Below, piece by piece: positions 24,182-32,258 of a stretch of DNA of 51,146 bases. Position 1 is the first letter of the stretch. Every line of letters starts with the position of its first letter. Made by a program: the position numbers and the translations under genes. This stretch comes from Maritimibacter harenae. GTDB taxonomy: Bacteria; Pseudomonadota; Alphaproteobacteria; Rhodobacterales; Rhodobacteraceae. Below the pieces are notes generated by a model that ran no database searches, was not told the DNA's origin, and saw only the letters and a list, made by a program, of their open reading frames with translations. The DNA lies in assembly GCF_009882975.1 (NCBI RefSeq), contig NZ_WTUX01000003.1, forward strand, positions 12,527 through 63,672, in the 5' to 3' direction.

Positions 24182-25288
24182 ATGCTTAAACAGTCACTTA
24201 CAGTCCTGACCTTAACGGCGGCTTTGGGAACCGCTGCATCCGCATCCGCCCAGGAGATCACGTTCAACTCTTGGCTGCCGCCGCAGGAGCCGATCAACTC
24301 TGTTGGAATGGTGCCCTTCTGGGAGCGCGTCTCTGAGGCCACAAATGGCGAGGTGACCGGCAAAATGTTCTTTGCGGGTCAGCTCATGGGCCAAGGCGAG
24401 ACCTTTGATGGAGTGAGCGATCAGGCCGTCGGCGGCGGACAGGTCATCGCGGCCTTTGCGCCGAACAAGGTGCCACACCTAGCAACCATCGAACAATTCC
24501 GCGCGATCAGCCCCGATCCACGCGCAACCGCGGCGGCGATGACGGAAACTGCGCTGCTCGACTGCCCCGAATGCCTTGAAGAGGCAGCCGAGAATGATCT
24601 CGTACCGTTGGGGGGCCATTCGAACCCGACGTATTACCTGATGTGTTCGACCGAAGTGGAATCGGTCGAGGATCTCAACGGGTTGCGCCTCCGTGCGCCG
24701 AGCCGCTTCGACCAGCAGGTCGCGACCAGCTTTGGAATGTCGCCAGTGAGCATTCCCTTCCCGGAGCTTGCGACTGGATTCCAGCGCGGCGTGGTTGATT
24801 GCGCGATGCTGTCGCGTCTCTGGCTCGACGTTTTCAAGTTCGGCGAAGTAGTCAAGACCATCGTCGACGGCACATTTGGCGCCTCGGCCTATCCGATGAT
24901 GGTCAGTTTCAACAAGGAAGTGTGGGATGGCCTGTCTGACGACGCCCGAGCGGCGATAAAGGGTAACATGCCTCAGGTCATCGCGGCCGCGACGATCACA
25001 ATGATGCAAGCCGACGCACCGGCTGTAGAGAATGCCAAAGCCAATGGCATGAAGATCGTCGATCTCGGGGGCGAGTTCCAGACCGCGTTTGACGCTTATG
25101 TCGGGAGCGAAGAGGAAAGCATCCGCAACGCATTCGAACCGTTGGGGGTTGAAAACTTCGACGCGCTGCTGGCCAGCTATCAAGAGAACTACAGCAAATG
25201 GGAAGGTCTGCTTGCAGACGTCGGTGAAGACATCGACGCGTTTGCCGGGCTTCTTAAATCCGAGATCTACGACAACCTATCGTACTGA
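24182..25288 (+). CDS. TRAP substrate-binding protein (DctP-like), system 1
   Basis: The protein has 368 residues. A Sec signal peptide (TLTAALGTAASASAQ, cleavage near residue 24) leads into ITFNSWLPPQEPINSVGMVP. The central segment VEDLNGLRLRAPSRFDQQVA carries the Arg that in DctP proteins usually salt-bridges a carboxylate ligand. Several Cys residues (DCPEC, LMCST, VDCAM) are more than usual for this family. It binds the pathway substrate, probably an organic acid, in the periplasm. A GAGGAGG ribosome site lies ahead of ATG 24182. A strong hairpin follows at 25300. Confidence 0.93.
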   Translation: MLKQSLTVLTLTAALGTAASASAQEITFNSWLPPQEPINSVGMVPFWERVSEATNGEVTGKMFFAGQLMGQGETFDGVSDQAVGGGQVIAAFAPNKVPHLATIEQFRAISPDPRATAAAMTETALLDCPECLEEAAENDLVPLGGHSNPTYYLMCSTEVESVEDLNGLRLRAPSRFDQQVATSFGMSPVSIPFPELATGFQRGVVDCAMLSRLWLDVFKFGEVVKTIVDGTFGASAYPMMVSFNKEVWDGLSDDARAAIKGNMPQVIAAATITMMQADAPAVENAKANGMKIVDLGGEFQTAFDAYVGSEEESIRNAFEPLGVENFDALLASYQENYSKWEGLLADVGEDIDAFAGLLKSEIYDNLSY

Positions 25289-25299
25289 TCTCTCCTCCC

Positions 25300-25336
25300 G
25301 GTGCGGTGCGGCCCTAGGCTGCGCCGCACCAAATTA
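25300..25336 (+). terminator. hairpin after TRAP system 1
   Basis: GGTGCGG pairs with CCGCACC, with further pairing of GCGGCC with GGCTGC around CTA (25300-25330), followed by AAATTATT. It may end most TRAP transcripts or attenuate reading into the SnoaL-like gene. Confidence 0.55.
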
Positions 25337-25357
25337 TTCTCGCATCGGACCCGTGAC

Positions 25358-25771
25358 ATGGACGACCAGACCTTATTGAACCATGCCGCCTGTGAACAGG
25401 TGCTGCATCGGTTCGTGGACCGGCTCGACGCTCGCGATGTCGAGGGCGTGATCTCGCTGACCCAACCCGATATGATCTGGATTGCGGAAGCGCGATTCGA
25501 AGGACACGACGCCATCCGTGCCAGACTGCATGGGCGGCCCGAAGCGCTGCGGACATTTCATATCCTGAGCAGTATCGTAATCGACTTTCCAGAATCGCAC
25601 GTCGCAGTGTCACGTTCGCATTTGACAGTCTACGCCAACGATCCTGATGAAGGCGAGCAAAGTGCCATGCAGTTGCGGGTTGGCGCGATTTATCACGATC
25701 GCCTCACGCGCCGCGGCGGGCTTTGGCGCATCTCGGAAAAGAGCATCGAACTCGTCGGCAACTGGCCTTGA
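25358..25771 (+). CDS. SnoaL-like (NTF2-fold) protein, small form
   Basis: The protein has 137 residues. The helix ACEQVLHRFVDRLDARDVEGVISL and later strand pattern (EGHDAIRARLHGR, GGLWRISEKSIELVGNWP) match a single SnoaL-like domain without the long tails of the other local copies. It may be an isomerase, dehydratase or lyase of the pathway, or only a ligand-binding protein. Its ribosome site is poor, so it may depend on read-through from the TRAP operon past the hairpin at 25300. It converges on LysR 2, whose stop is 25 bp away. Confidence 0.75.
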   Translation: MDDQTLLNHAACEQVLHRFVDRLDARDVEGVISLTQPDMIWIAEARFEGHDAIRARLHGRPEALRTFHILSSIVIDFPESHVAVSRSHLTVYANDPDEGEQSAMQLRVGAIYHDRLTRRGGLWRISEKSIELVGNWP

Positions 25772-25795
25772 GCCGGGCCAGCCGCGTACCGCTCC

Positions 25796-26677
25796 CTATG
25801 ACCTGAGGATTTCCACAAGCTCCCGCAGCAGGGCCCGGCGGCGTGTAGCCTCGCGCCAGACGACATAGACGCCGAGCGCCGGCACGGGTGGCGACAGCGC
25901 GATCTGGCGAAGTCCCGCGGTTTGCCCCGTTTCGGACACCGTTGCTTCAAACATGCAGACAAAGCCGGTATTGCGGGACGCGCTGCTGAGGATCAATCCG
26001 AACTCGTCCGTTTCTAGCGCTATTGGTCCGGGAGCAACGCCGATCTCGATCAGGGCGATGTCGATTTCGCGACGCAAGGGATGCTCCTGCGTCAGGTGTA
26101 TTGCGGGCGTCTGAACGAGGTCTTGGGGGCGAACGATGCCAGGGGCCGCGAGTGGGTGCGACTGACCCACGAAGATGGCCAAAGGCTCGGTCGCGATCCG
26201 TTCTAATAGCGGATGGTCGACCGGCCGGGCGCCGTAGAAGAACGCCATATCCGCCTGCCGCGATTCGACTTGTTCGATCAGCCCTGAAATCGTGTGGTTC
26301 GCGGTGTCGATCATTAGCGTGCGATCCGGGTGGCGCGCGCGCAGGTCTTCGATGGCGTTCGCCGCGCCGCGCAGTAGAAACGGCGGCGCGATCACGCGAA
26401 GGAGACGCTCTGGTCCCTCGGAAAACGTGCTTTCGAAATCATGATACTCACCCAGCAGACTTCGCCCGCGCACAAAGGCTTCGCGGCCGGCTTCAGTCAG
26501 AACCGGGCGACTGCCAGCGCGGCGTTCGAAAAGTAGCACGCCGAGACGATCTTCCATCGCGCGGATATGCTCGCTCACCACGACCTGCGATAATCCCATC
26601 GCTTGTGCACATGCGCGAAAGCTGCCGTGTTCGACGGCCCCGACGAATATTTCAAGCTGGCGTAGCGTCGTCTTCAT
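25796..26677 (-). CDS. LysR-family regulator 2
   Basis: The protein has 293 residues. The standard N-terminus TLRQLEIFVGAVEHGSFRAC and HTH (AQAMGLSQVVVSEHIRAMED, about 22-41) are followed by the effector domain. It is related to LysR 3 at 31199 along its whole length, including a shared ILS and CMFE/CMFA segment in the second subdomain. It is divergent from the cupin-NTF2-GMC2-ALDH2 operon, the usual LysR arrangement, and probably controls it. A perfect 9-bp inverted repeat at 26683-26706 begins 6 nt from its ATG, suggesting autorepression. Confidence 0.92.
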   Translation of the reverse strand: MKTTLRQLEIFVGAVEHGSFRACAQAMGLSQVVVSEHIRAMEDRLGVLLFERRAGSRPVLTEAGREAFVRGRSLLGEYHDFESTFSEGPERLLRVIAPPFLLRGAANAIEDLRARHPDRTLMIDTANHTISGLIEQVESRQADMAFFYGARPVDHPLLERIATEPLAIFVGQSHPLAAPGIVRPQDLVQTPAIHLTQEHPLRREIDIALIEIGVAPGPIALETDEFGLILSSASRNTGFVCMFEATVSETGQTAGLRQIALSPPVPALGVYVVWREATRRRALLRELVEILRS

Positions 26678-26682
26678 GCGTC

Positions 26683-26706
26683 ACCGATAGGGCTTAACCT
26701 ATCGGT
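26683..26706. promoter_or_regulatory. perfect inverted repeat, candidate LysR 2 operator
   Basis: ACCGATAGG and CCTATCGGT form a perfect 9-bp inverted repeat with a 6-bp spacer. It lies between the divergent LysR 2 gene and the cupin operon. The core GGCTTAACC resembles GGCTTAAGCC at 32177-32186 next to the related LysR 3. Confidence 0.65.
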
Positions 26707-26830
26707 TGATAGTCAATTGCTGCCTTCCGAACAAGGGGGCCGACTTCTTACCTTCCGAGCCACGAATGGGAGGATCAACGATGCCAACAATGCGAAACAC
26801 CGAACTTTGCTGTGCCCAAGGAGGCCTCGC

Positions 26831-27379
26831 ATGAGTTTCGATCAGACCAAGTCAAAGCTTGTCGGGCTCGATGCCGGTGCGAACGGGGCCGCGCCCGACG
26901 CGCTGCACATCGGGACGGACAATCGCCCGTTCGCGGATGATTTCGGAGCCGAGGGGATCAGCCTTCAGCTTCTCCAAGCGGACGTCGAGGCGGGCACCTT
27001 CGCCGTGCGCATCCGATTTCAGCCGGGCGTTCAGTTACCGCCACATCACCACACGGGGCTCGTCTACGCGGTCACCCTCTCGGGCGAATGGTCCTATCTC
27101 GAATATCCGGAGTCACCTGCCAGCACCGCAGGTTCGTTCCTGTACGAGCCGCCCGGCTCGATCCACACGCTTAAGGTTGCCGACCACAACGAGGGCATCA
27201 CAGATGTGGTCTTCGTGGTGCATGGCGCGATGCTGATCCTGGATGAGGCCGGGAACGTCGAAGCCGTGCTCGACGCGGCCAGTCACCTGCGGGACTGGCC
27301 CGTAGCGCTGCGAGAGCAGGGCAAGACCGTTCCGGCCGTCATCGGCGGAAGCCAAATCGGCTATATCGAGCCGAATTGA
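26831..27379 (+). CDS. cupin of the 2,4'-dihydroxyacetophenone dioxygenase-like family
   Basis: The protein has 182 residues. Cupin motif 1 contains the metal-binding HHH cluster (VQLPPHHHTGLVYAVTLSGE, about 65-84), and motif 2 reads AGSFLYEPPGSIHTLKV (about 98-114) with the last His ligand. This pattern is that of the dioxygenase that splits 2,4'-dihydroxyacetophenone into 4-hydroxybenzoate and formate with a non-haem metal. If that chemistry holds, a natural substrate here would be an alpha-hydroxylated acetovanillone-like ketone, giving vanillate-type acids. ATG 26831 follows AAGGAGG. It is the first gene of the operon cupin-NTF2-GMC2-ALDH2, divergent from LysR 2. Confidence 0.8.
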   Translation: MSFDQTKSKLVGLDAGANGAAPDALHIGTDNRPFADDFGAEGISLQLLQADVEAGTFAVRIRFQPGVQLPPHHHTGLVYAVTLSGEWSYLEYPESPASTAGSFLYEPPGSIHTLKVADHNEGITDVVFVVHGAMLILDEAGNVEAVLDAASHLRDWPVALREQGKTVPAVIGGSQIGYIEPN

Positions 27380-27390
27380 GCGCGCCCGAC

Positions 27391-28056
27391 ATGACGGATT
27401 CGATTAACGCAAGCATGGCGGCGCTGGAAGAGCGACTCGCCCGTGTCGAGGACATCGGCGAGATCGAGCGGCTCCACTACCAGTATGGCTACTACCTCGA
27501 CAATCGCATGTGGGGCGAGGTGGCGGAAACGTTCTGCGACGATTCCCCTTCGATCGAGATCGGTCAGCGCGGGCTTTATGTCGGCAAGGACAGAGTGCGC
27601 CGTTTCCTGACCGAGGTGCTGGGCGGCGGGCGTTGGGGCCTGCTGCAAGACGAGATCATCAACCACATCCAATTGCAGCTTGTCACCACGCTAGCAGACG
27701 ACCGGATGAGCGCCGAGGTGCGATCCCGTGCGCTGGTCCAAGGCAATTCGCCTCCGGGATCTGGCAAGATGCTGCTGGCCGAGGGTATCTATGAGAACCG
27801 GTTCGTCCGCGAAAGCGGGCACTGGAAGATCAAGCATGTCGGTTGGGTGCCCACCTATTACTTCGAAGTCGCAGGCTTCGACGGCGCCGTGTTCGACAGC
27901 GGCCCGGAAAGCACAGCCTTTCCGCCTGATCGTTCCGCACCGCCCCGGGACGCCGGGCTCGGACGTCGCTTCAAGCCGTTCCATTACCGCCACCCGTTGA
28001 CTGGGGATGTGGTGCCGTCGCCGTCTGGCGAGATGCCCGGGGGCGATGAGCCATGA
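27391..28056 (+). CDS. NTF2-like/SnoaL-like protein, copy 3
   Basis: The protein has 221 residues and is clearly paralogous to the one at 9901-10563. Shared are an N-terminal helix, YGYYLDNRMW, SPSIEIGQRGLYVGKDRVRR, a central NHIQLQLVTTLA and the tail RFKPFHYRHPLTGDVVPSPS. The same enzyme possibilities apply: cofactor-free lyase, isomerase or decarboxylase. A TTG at 27376 overlapping the cupin stop is an alternative start; ATG 27391 is preferred because it matches the other copies in length. It overlaps GMC2 by 4 bp (ATGA), so its product is probably made in step with that enzyme. Confidence 0.85.
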   Translation: MTDSINASMAALEERLARVEDIGEIERLHYQYGYYLDNRMWGEVAETFCDDSPSIEIGQRGLYVGKDRVRRFLTEVLGGGRWGLLQDEIINHIQLQLVTTLADDRMSAEVRSRALVQGNSPPGSGKMLLAEGIYENRFVRESGHWKIKHVGWVPTYYFEVAGFDGAVFDSGPESTAFPPDRSAPPRDAGLGRRFKPFHYRHPLTGDVVPSPSGEMPGGDEP

Positions 28057-29687
28057 CAAACTATGATTTCGTGATCTTGGGCGCGGGTACGGCAGGGTGC
28101 GTCCTCGCGAACCGTTTAAGCGAAGATCCTACCGTGAATGTCCTCTTGCTAGAGGCCGGCGGTTCCGATCGGTCCCTCATGGTTCGGGTACCCGTCGCAT
28201 GGCACCCGGCGTCCGAGACGCCGCGCTTTGGCTGGGGGTACGAGAGCGAACCGGAAAAGGACACGGCCAACCGGAAACTGGACCAGCCACGCGGTCGGCT
28301 GCTCGGCGGCACATCGTCCATAAACGGTATGATGTATTCGCGCGGCAACCGGGCGGATTACGACGATTGGGCAGCGATGGGGCTTGCAGGATGGTCCTAC
28401 GACGACGTGTTGCCCTACTTTTGCCGGTCCGAGACGAACTGGCGCGGCGAGGGCAGGTTTCACGGCGGCTCCGGTCCCTTAGGTGTCGACCGGAATCCGC
28501 GCGACCCCATGATTTATCCCAAAATGATCTCGACGGCGCGGGCCCTGGGCTACGACGAGGTGGAAGATTTCCACGGGCCGCGCCAGGCCGGATTCGGCAT
28601 GCCCGACTTCACCGTTCGTGGCGGGGCCCGTGAGAGCAGTGCGACAGCCTATCTTTCGCCCGCGCGGGGGCGCCGGAACCTGACGATCAAAACCGGGGCC
28701 CATGCCTTGCGTGTCAAGATAGAGAACGGGTGCGCGGTCTCCGTCGAGTATCTCCAGAATGGCACGCGCCGGAGCACCAAGGGGGGCGAGGTGATCCTGT
28801 GCGGCGGAGCCTTCAATTCACCGCAACTGCTCAACCTCTCTGGAGTCGGCCACGAGGACGATCTTGCACGTGTTGGTGTCGAGACGCTTCATCATTTGCC
28901 GACCGTGGGGCGTGACCTTCAGGACCATCCCCTTGTGGCCGCCGTCTTCCGCGCGGCGCAGCCTTTAGGCTTCGATGCCATGCTGCGGCTCGATCGTCTG
29001 GCGACCCATGCGATGCGCTGGGGCCTGACCAAATCGGGGCCGTTGGGTGAAGCGCCCTTGTCCGTGCAAGCCTATCTGAACACGCATTCCGGGGGCGACC
29101 GGCCGGACACGCAGTTTCAGGTGAGCCATGTGTCCTTCATGGCGCGGCCGTGGTTTCCTGGCTGGCGCCCCGGCGCGGGGCATGAGTTCACCGCCGCCGC
29201 CATGCAGCTTCGCCCGGAAGGTCGCGGGAGCGTGACGCTTCGGTCTTCGGACCCGTTGGACAAGCCCATGATCCGGCTCGGTCTCTTGACCCATGAGGCA
29301 GATCGGCATGCAGCGCATGAGATGCTTGCCTTCATACGCAGGTTCTTTGCGACAGCGCCACTGAGCGAAATGATCGCCGAGGAACTGATGCCGGGACCGC
29401 GGGCGAAAGATCTGGATGCGCATCTGAGTCAAACGATCCAGACCGGGATGCACCCGACATCGACCTGCGCCATGGGCGTGGACCCCGAAACCTCGGTGGT
29501 CGATGCAGACCTTCGGGTTCACGGGATCGACGGCCTGCGGGTGGTCGATGCCTCGGTGATGCCGCGGATCGTCAGCGGCAACACCTCCGCCCCCACGATG
29601 ATGATCGCCGAAAAGGCGTCGGACCTGATCCTCGGGCAAACGCCGGAACAGGCCATTCACACACAAGAAACAGAGGATGTGACATGA
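28053..29687 (+). CDS. GMC-family alcohol oxidoreductase 2
   Basis: The protein has 544 residues: FAD motif ILGAGTAGCVLANRLSEDP, signature PRGRLLGGTSSINGMMYSRG (about 79-98), GGAFNSPQLLNLSGVGHEDD and C-terminal catalytic His in GMHPTSTCAMG. Where most members have a second catalytic Asn or His (GMC1 has PPNA), this one has NTSA, so a Ser replaces the usual Asn. This could change substrate or lower activity. It is related to GMC1 but not a recent copy. It is coupled by 4-bp overlaps to the NTF2-like gene before it and to aldehyde dehydrogenase 2 after it. Together they could oxidise an alcohol through the aldehyde to the acid. Confidence 0.93.
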   Translation: MTNYDFVILGAGTAGCVLANRLSEDPTVNVLLLEAGGSDRSLMVRVPVAWHPASETPRFGWGYESEPEKDTANRKLDQPRGRLLGGTSSINGMMYSRGNRADYDDWAAMGLAGWSYDDVLPYFCRSETNWRGEGRFHGGSGPLGVDRNPRDPMIYPKMISTARALGYDEVEDFHGPRQAGFGMPDFTVRGGARESSATAYLSPARGRRNLTIKTGAHALRVKIENGCAVSVEYLQNGTRRSTKGGEVILCGGAFNSPQLLNLSGVGHEDDLARVGVETLHHLPTVGRDLQDHPLVAAVFRAAQPLGFDAMLRLDRLATHAMRWGLTKSGPLGEAPLSVQAYLNTHSGGDRPDTQFQVSHVSFMARPWFPGWRPGAGHEFTAAAMQLRPEGRGSVTLRSSDPLDKPMIRLGLLTHEADRHAAHEMLAFIRRFFATAPLSEMIAEELMPGPRAKDLDAHLSQTIQTGMHPTSTCAMGVDPETSVVDADLRVHGIDGLRVVDASVMPRIVSGNTSAPTMMIAEKASDLILGQTPEQAIHTQETEDVT

Positions 29688-31147
29688 ACGCACAGGCCGA
29701 CATTAGCATCGCCCAGCCGCACCAGCTTTACATCGGTGGGGTCTGGCAAGATGCAGCAAAAGGTGGCCGGATCGAGGTGATCTCGGCCCATTCCGAAGAA
29801 GTGGTCGCGACCGTGGCCGAGGCGGGCGAGGCCGATATGAACGCCGCCGTAGCGGCCGCCCGCCGCGCCTTCGACGCAGGGCCCTGGCCGCGTATGACAC
29901 CAGCAGAGCGTGCGGGTTACCTTACAAGAATGTCCGAAGTTCTCGAGCGGCGCCTCGCTGAGATCGAGCGCGCCTGGGTCGAACAGATCGGGGCGCTCGC
30001 GAAAGAAGCGCCTTTCGTGATCGGGGGCGGTAAGGGCTGGTTCGATTACTATGCGGGACTGGCGGAAACGTTCGCTTTCGAGAAGCGTCAACCGCTGACC
30101 GATGGCCCCGGCGAGGCGGTCGTGGTACGCGAACCGGTGGGCGTTGCCGCCCTGATTGCGCCTTGGAACAACCCTTTCGGGATCATGGCGGGCAAGCTGG
30201 CGCCGGCTCTGCTGGCGGGTTGCACGACCATCCTTAAACCCGCTCCGGAAACCCCGCTCGAGGCCTACATAATCGCCGAGGTCGCCGAGGAGGTCGGGCT
30301 GCCTAAGGGGGTCGTGAATCTTGTCACCGCCGGTCGGCAGGCGTCAGACTACCTCGTACGCCACGGGGGCGTCGACAAGGTCAGCTTCACAGGCTCGGTC
30401 CAGGCAGGCAAGCGGATCGCTTCGGTCTGCGGCGAGCGGCTGGCGCGCTGCACACTTGAGCTGGGCGGCAAATCGGCGGCTATCGTGCTGGACGATTGCG
30501 ACATCGACATGGTGTCCAAAACGCTGGCGCGCGTGATCTCGATCTCGGCGGGTCAGGTCTGCGCAACCCTGAGCCGGGCAATCGTTCCGGCGCATATGCA
30601 TGACAAACTTGCCGAGGCCATTGCAGCCGAAATGGCCACGATCCGTGTCGGCCATCCCGATGACCCCGAGGCCGAAATGGGACCGCTTGCGATGGACCGG
30701 CAGCGGGCGCGGGTCGAGGAATACATCGCGCTCGGCCGGAGCGAAGGCGCGCAGATCCTGCACGGCGGTGCCCGACCCGCCGCGTTGGAGCGTGGCTACT
30801 ATATCGAGCCGACGCTGTTTTCGGGCGTCGCGCCGGGGATGCGCATCGCGCAGGAAGAAATCTTCGGCCCGGTCCTCGGCCTCATGACCTACGAGTCCGA
30901 GGAGGAAGCGCTGGCCATCGCGAATGACAGCCCGTTTGGCCTCTATGGTGCCGTGTTTACCGGCGACAGCGACCGCGCCTATCGGATCGCTCGTGGCGTG
31001 AGAACGGGGACCGTCGCGCATAATGGCTTCCGGTTTGATCCGGCGCTGCCCTTTGGCGGGTTCAAGCAGTCCGGTGTTGGGCGCGAAGGCGGTGAGTCAG
31101 GGCTTCTGAGCTTCACGGAAACCAAGTCGATCATTCTGCCTGTGTAA
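29684..31147 (+). CDS. aldehyde dehydrogenase 2
   Basis: The protein has 487 residues. The cofactor region has ALIAPWNNPFGIMAGKLAPA and ILKPAPETP, the general base Glu is in LELGGKSAAIVLDD (about 256-269), the catalytic Cys in SAGQVCATLSRAIV (about 288-301) and EEIFGPVLGL near 389. It probably oxidises the aldehyde produced by GMC2, whose stop it overlaps (ATGA). It ends the operon; a strong terminator follows at 31174. It is not closely similar to aldehyde dehydrogenase 1. Confidence 0.94.
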   Translation: MNAQADISIAQPHQLYIGGVWQDAAKGGRIEVISAHSEEVVATVAEAGEADMNAAVAAARRAFDAGPWPRMTPAERAGYLTRMSEVLERRLAEIERAWVEQIGALAKEAPFVIGGGKGWFDYYAGLAETFAFEKRQPLTDGPGEAVVVREPVGVAALIAPWNNPFGIMAGKLAPALLAGCTTILKPAPETPLEAYIIAEVAEEVGLPKGVVNLVTAGRQASDYLVRHGGVDKVSFTGSVQAGKRIASVCGERLARCTLELGGKSAAIVLDDCDIDMVSKTLARVISISAGQVCATLSRAIVPAHMHDKLAEAIAAEMATIRVGHPDDPEAEMGPLAMDRQRARVEEYIALGRSEGAQILHGGARPAALERGYYIEPTLFSGVAPGMRIAQEEIFGPVLGLMTYESEEEALAIANDSPFGLYGAVFTGDSDRAYRIARGVRTGTVAHNGFRFDPALPFGGFKQSGVGREGGESGLLSFTETKSIILPV

Positions 31148-31173
31148 ACCGGATTTTCGTGCCGATTGACGGC

Positions 31174-31200
31174 GCGGGGCTTATGCCCCGCCCCTTTTCT
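31174..31200 (+). terminator. terminator between ALDH2 and LysR 3
   Basis: GCGGGGC-TTAT-GCCCCGC (31174-31191) is followed by CCCTTTTCT. This is a classical intrinsic terminator in the gap between convergent genes. Confidence 0.88.
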
Positions 31201-32104
31201 ATCTCTCGGACTGCGTTAGTTTCTGGATCAACCGCCGCATAATCCGGTTCGACATCGCACGTTCGGAATAGGCCCGGTAGACTGCCAGCCTTGGCAGTTC
31301 GAATGTTGTTTCCAGTCGAACGAGACCATGCGACTTCGCCACCTTCTCGGCCTCGTCCGCGAACATGCAGGTGACCGCATCGGACCCGGCGGTCGTGCTG
31401 AGAATGAAGGCGTAGTCGTCGGTTTCGACCAGAACATCCGAAAACCGAATGCCTGCGTGATCGAGCGCGCCCCGGATCAGGGCCTGCAGGTAATTGTCAT
31501 GGGCCAGATGCAGGGTCGGGTAGGGCGCGAGCATGTCCCTTTCGACCGGCTGCTGATCGACCAGCGGGTGATCCGACCGGACGAACAAAGCCAATAGCTG
31601 ATCGCCGGTGAAATCCCCCGGCGGCACCTCGAACCCCTGACCCCAGTACGTATAGCCGATGTCGATTGACCCGTTGGCGAGCCCTTGACGTAGCTGACTG
31701 GGTGTCTGAAGCCGCAGGTCGCGGTCGACTTGGGTATGCGGCACTCCGGAGAGGAATGCATCGATCGCGCGCTGGAGTTTCGACGCGATATATGAATACA
31801 CGGCCATTCGGATCACCAGCGGCGCGTCGCTTGAGGGCCGATCGCCGCTTTCGGCAAGAATGGCGCGCGAGAGGGCCTCAATCTTCATCGCGCGTTCATG
31901 GACACGCTGACCCATCGGGGTGAGCATGGCGGGCTTACCCGGTGCGCGGTCAAACAACTTGCCGCCAACGGCTTCTTCCAACGCCTTCATCTGGTCGCTG
32001 ATCGCGGCCTGACTGACGCCGAGCCGCATGGCACAGGCGTTGAAACTGCCTGCCTCCACGACTTCGACGAACACTTCGAGCTGGCGAAGCGAAAGCGCAG
32101 TCAT
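31199..32104 (-). CDS. LysR-family regulator 3
   Basis: The protein has 301 residues. The N-terminus SLRQLEVFVEVVEAGSFNAC and HTH (AMRLGVSQAAISDQMKALEE) are standard for the family, with a full effector domain after them. It is the nearest relative of LysR 2 in the window. It is divergent from the NmrA-like/LigM-2 genes and probably regulates them. A GGGAGGA ribosome site precedes ATG 32104. The 154-bp intergenic region contains GGTATAAGCC (32127-32136) and GGCTTAAGCC (32177-32186), likely half- and full sites. Confidence 0.92.
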   Translation of the reverse strand: MTALSLRQLEVFVEVVEAGSFNACAMRLGVSQAAISDQMKALEEAVGGKLFDRAPGKPAMLTPMGQRVHERAMKIEALSRAILAESGDRPSSDAPLVIRMAVYSYIASKLQRAIDAFLSGVPHTQVDRDLRLQTPSQLRQGLANGSIDIGYTYWGQGFEVPPGDFTGDQLLALFVRSDHPLVDQQPVERDMLAPYPTLHLAHDNYLQALIRGALDHAGIRFSDVLVETDDYAFILSTTAGSDAVTCMFADEAEKVAKSHGLVRLETTFELPRLAVYRAYSERAMSNRIMRRLIQKLTQSER

Positions 32105-32125
32105 AACGATGTCCTCCCTACTGAA

Positions 32126-32186
32126 AGGTATAAGCCAAAACTTGTGCCATTCAAAGCCTCAGCTTGTTTCCCAGCGGGCTTAAGCC
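32126..32186. promoter_or_regulatory. candidate LysR 3 operators
   Basis: AGGTATAAGCC (32126-32136) and the perfect palindrome GGCTTAAGCC (32177-32186) lie between LysR 3 and the NmrA-like gene. They share a GGCTTA core with the repeat near LysR 2, fitting related regulators with related sites. Confidence 0.45.
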
Positions 32187-32258
32187 GGCGTTACTCTCTC
32201 AGGTGTGATGCAGGAGGGCATGGCCGAAGCGCCCCAACCGGTCGCGAGGGAGGACAAG

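Noticed and set aside
32145-32158. TGCCATTCAA near LysR 3 resembling an IclR half-site
   Set aside because: Only the left half matches, the right half is absent and there is no partner 20 bp away.
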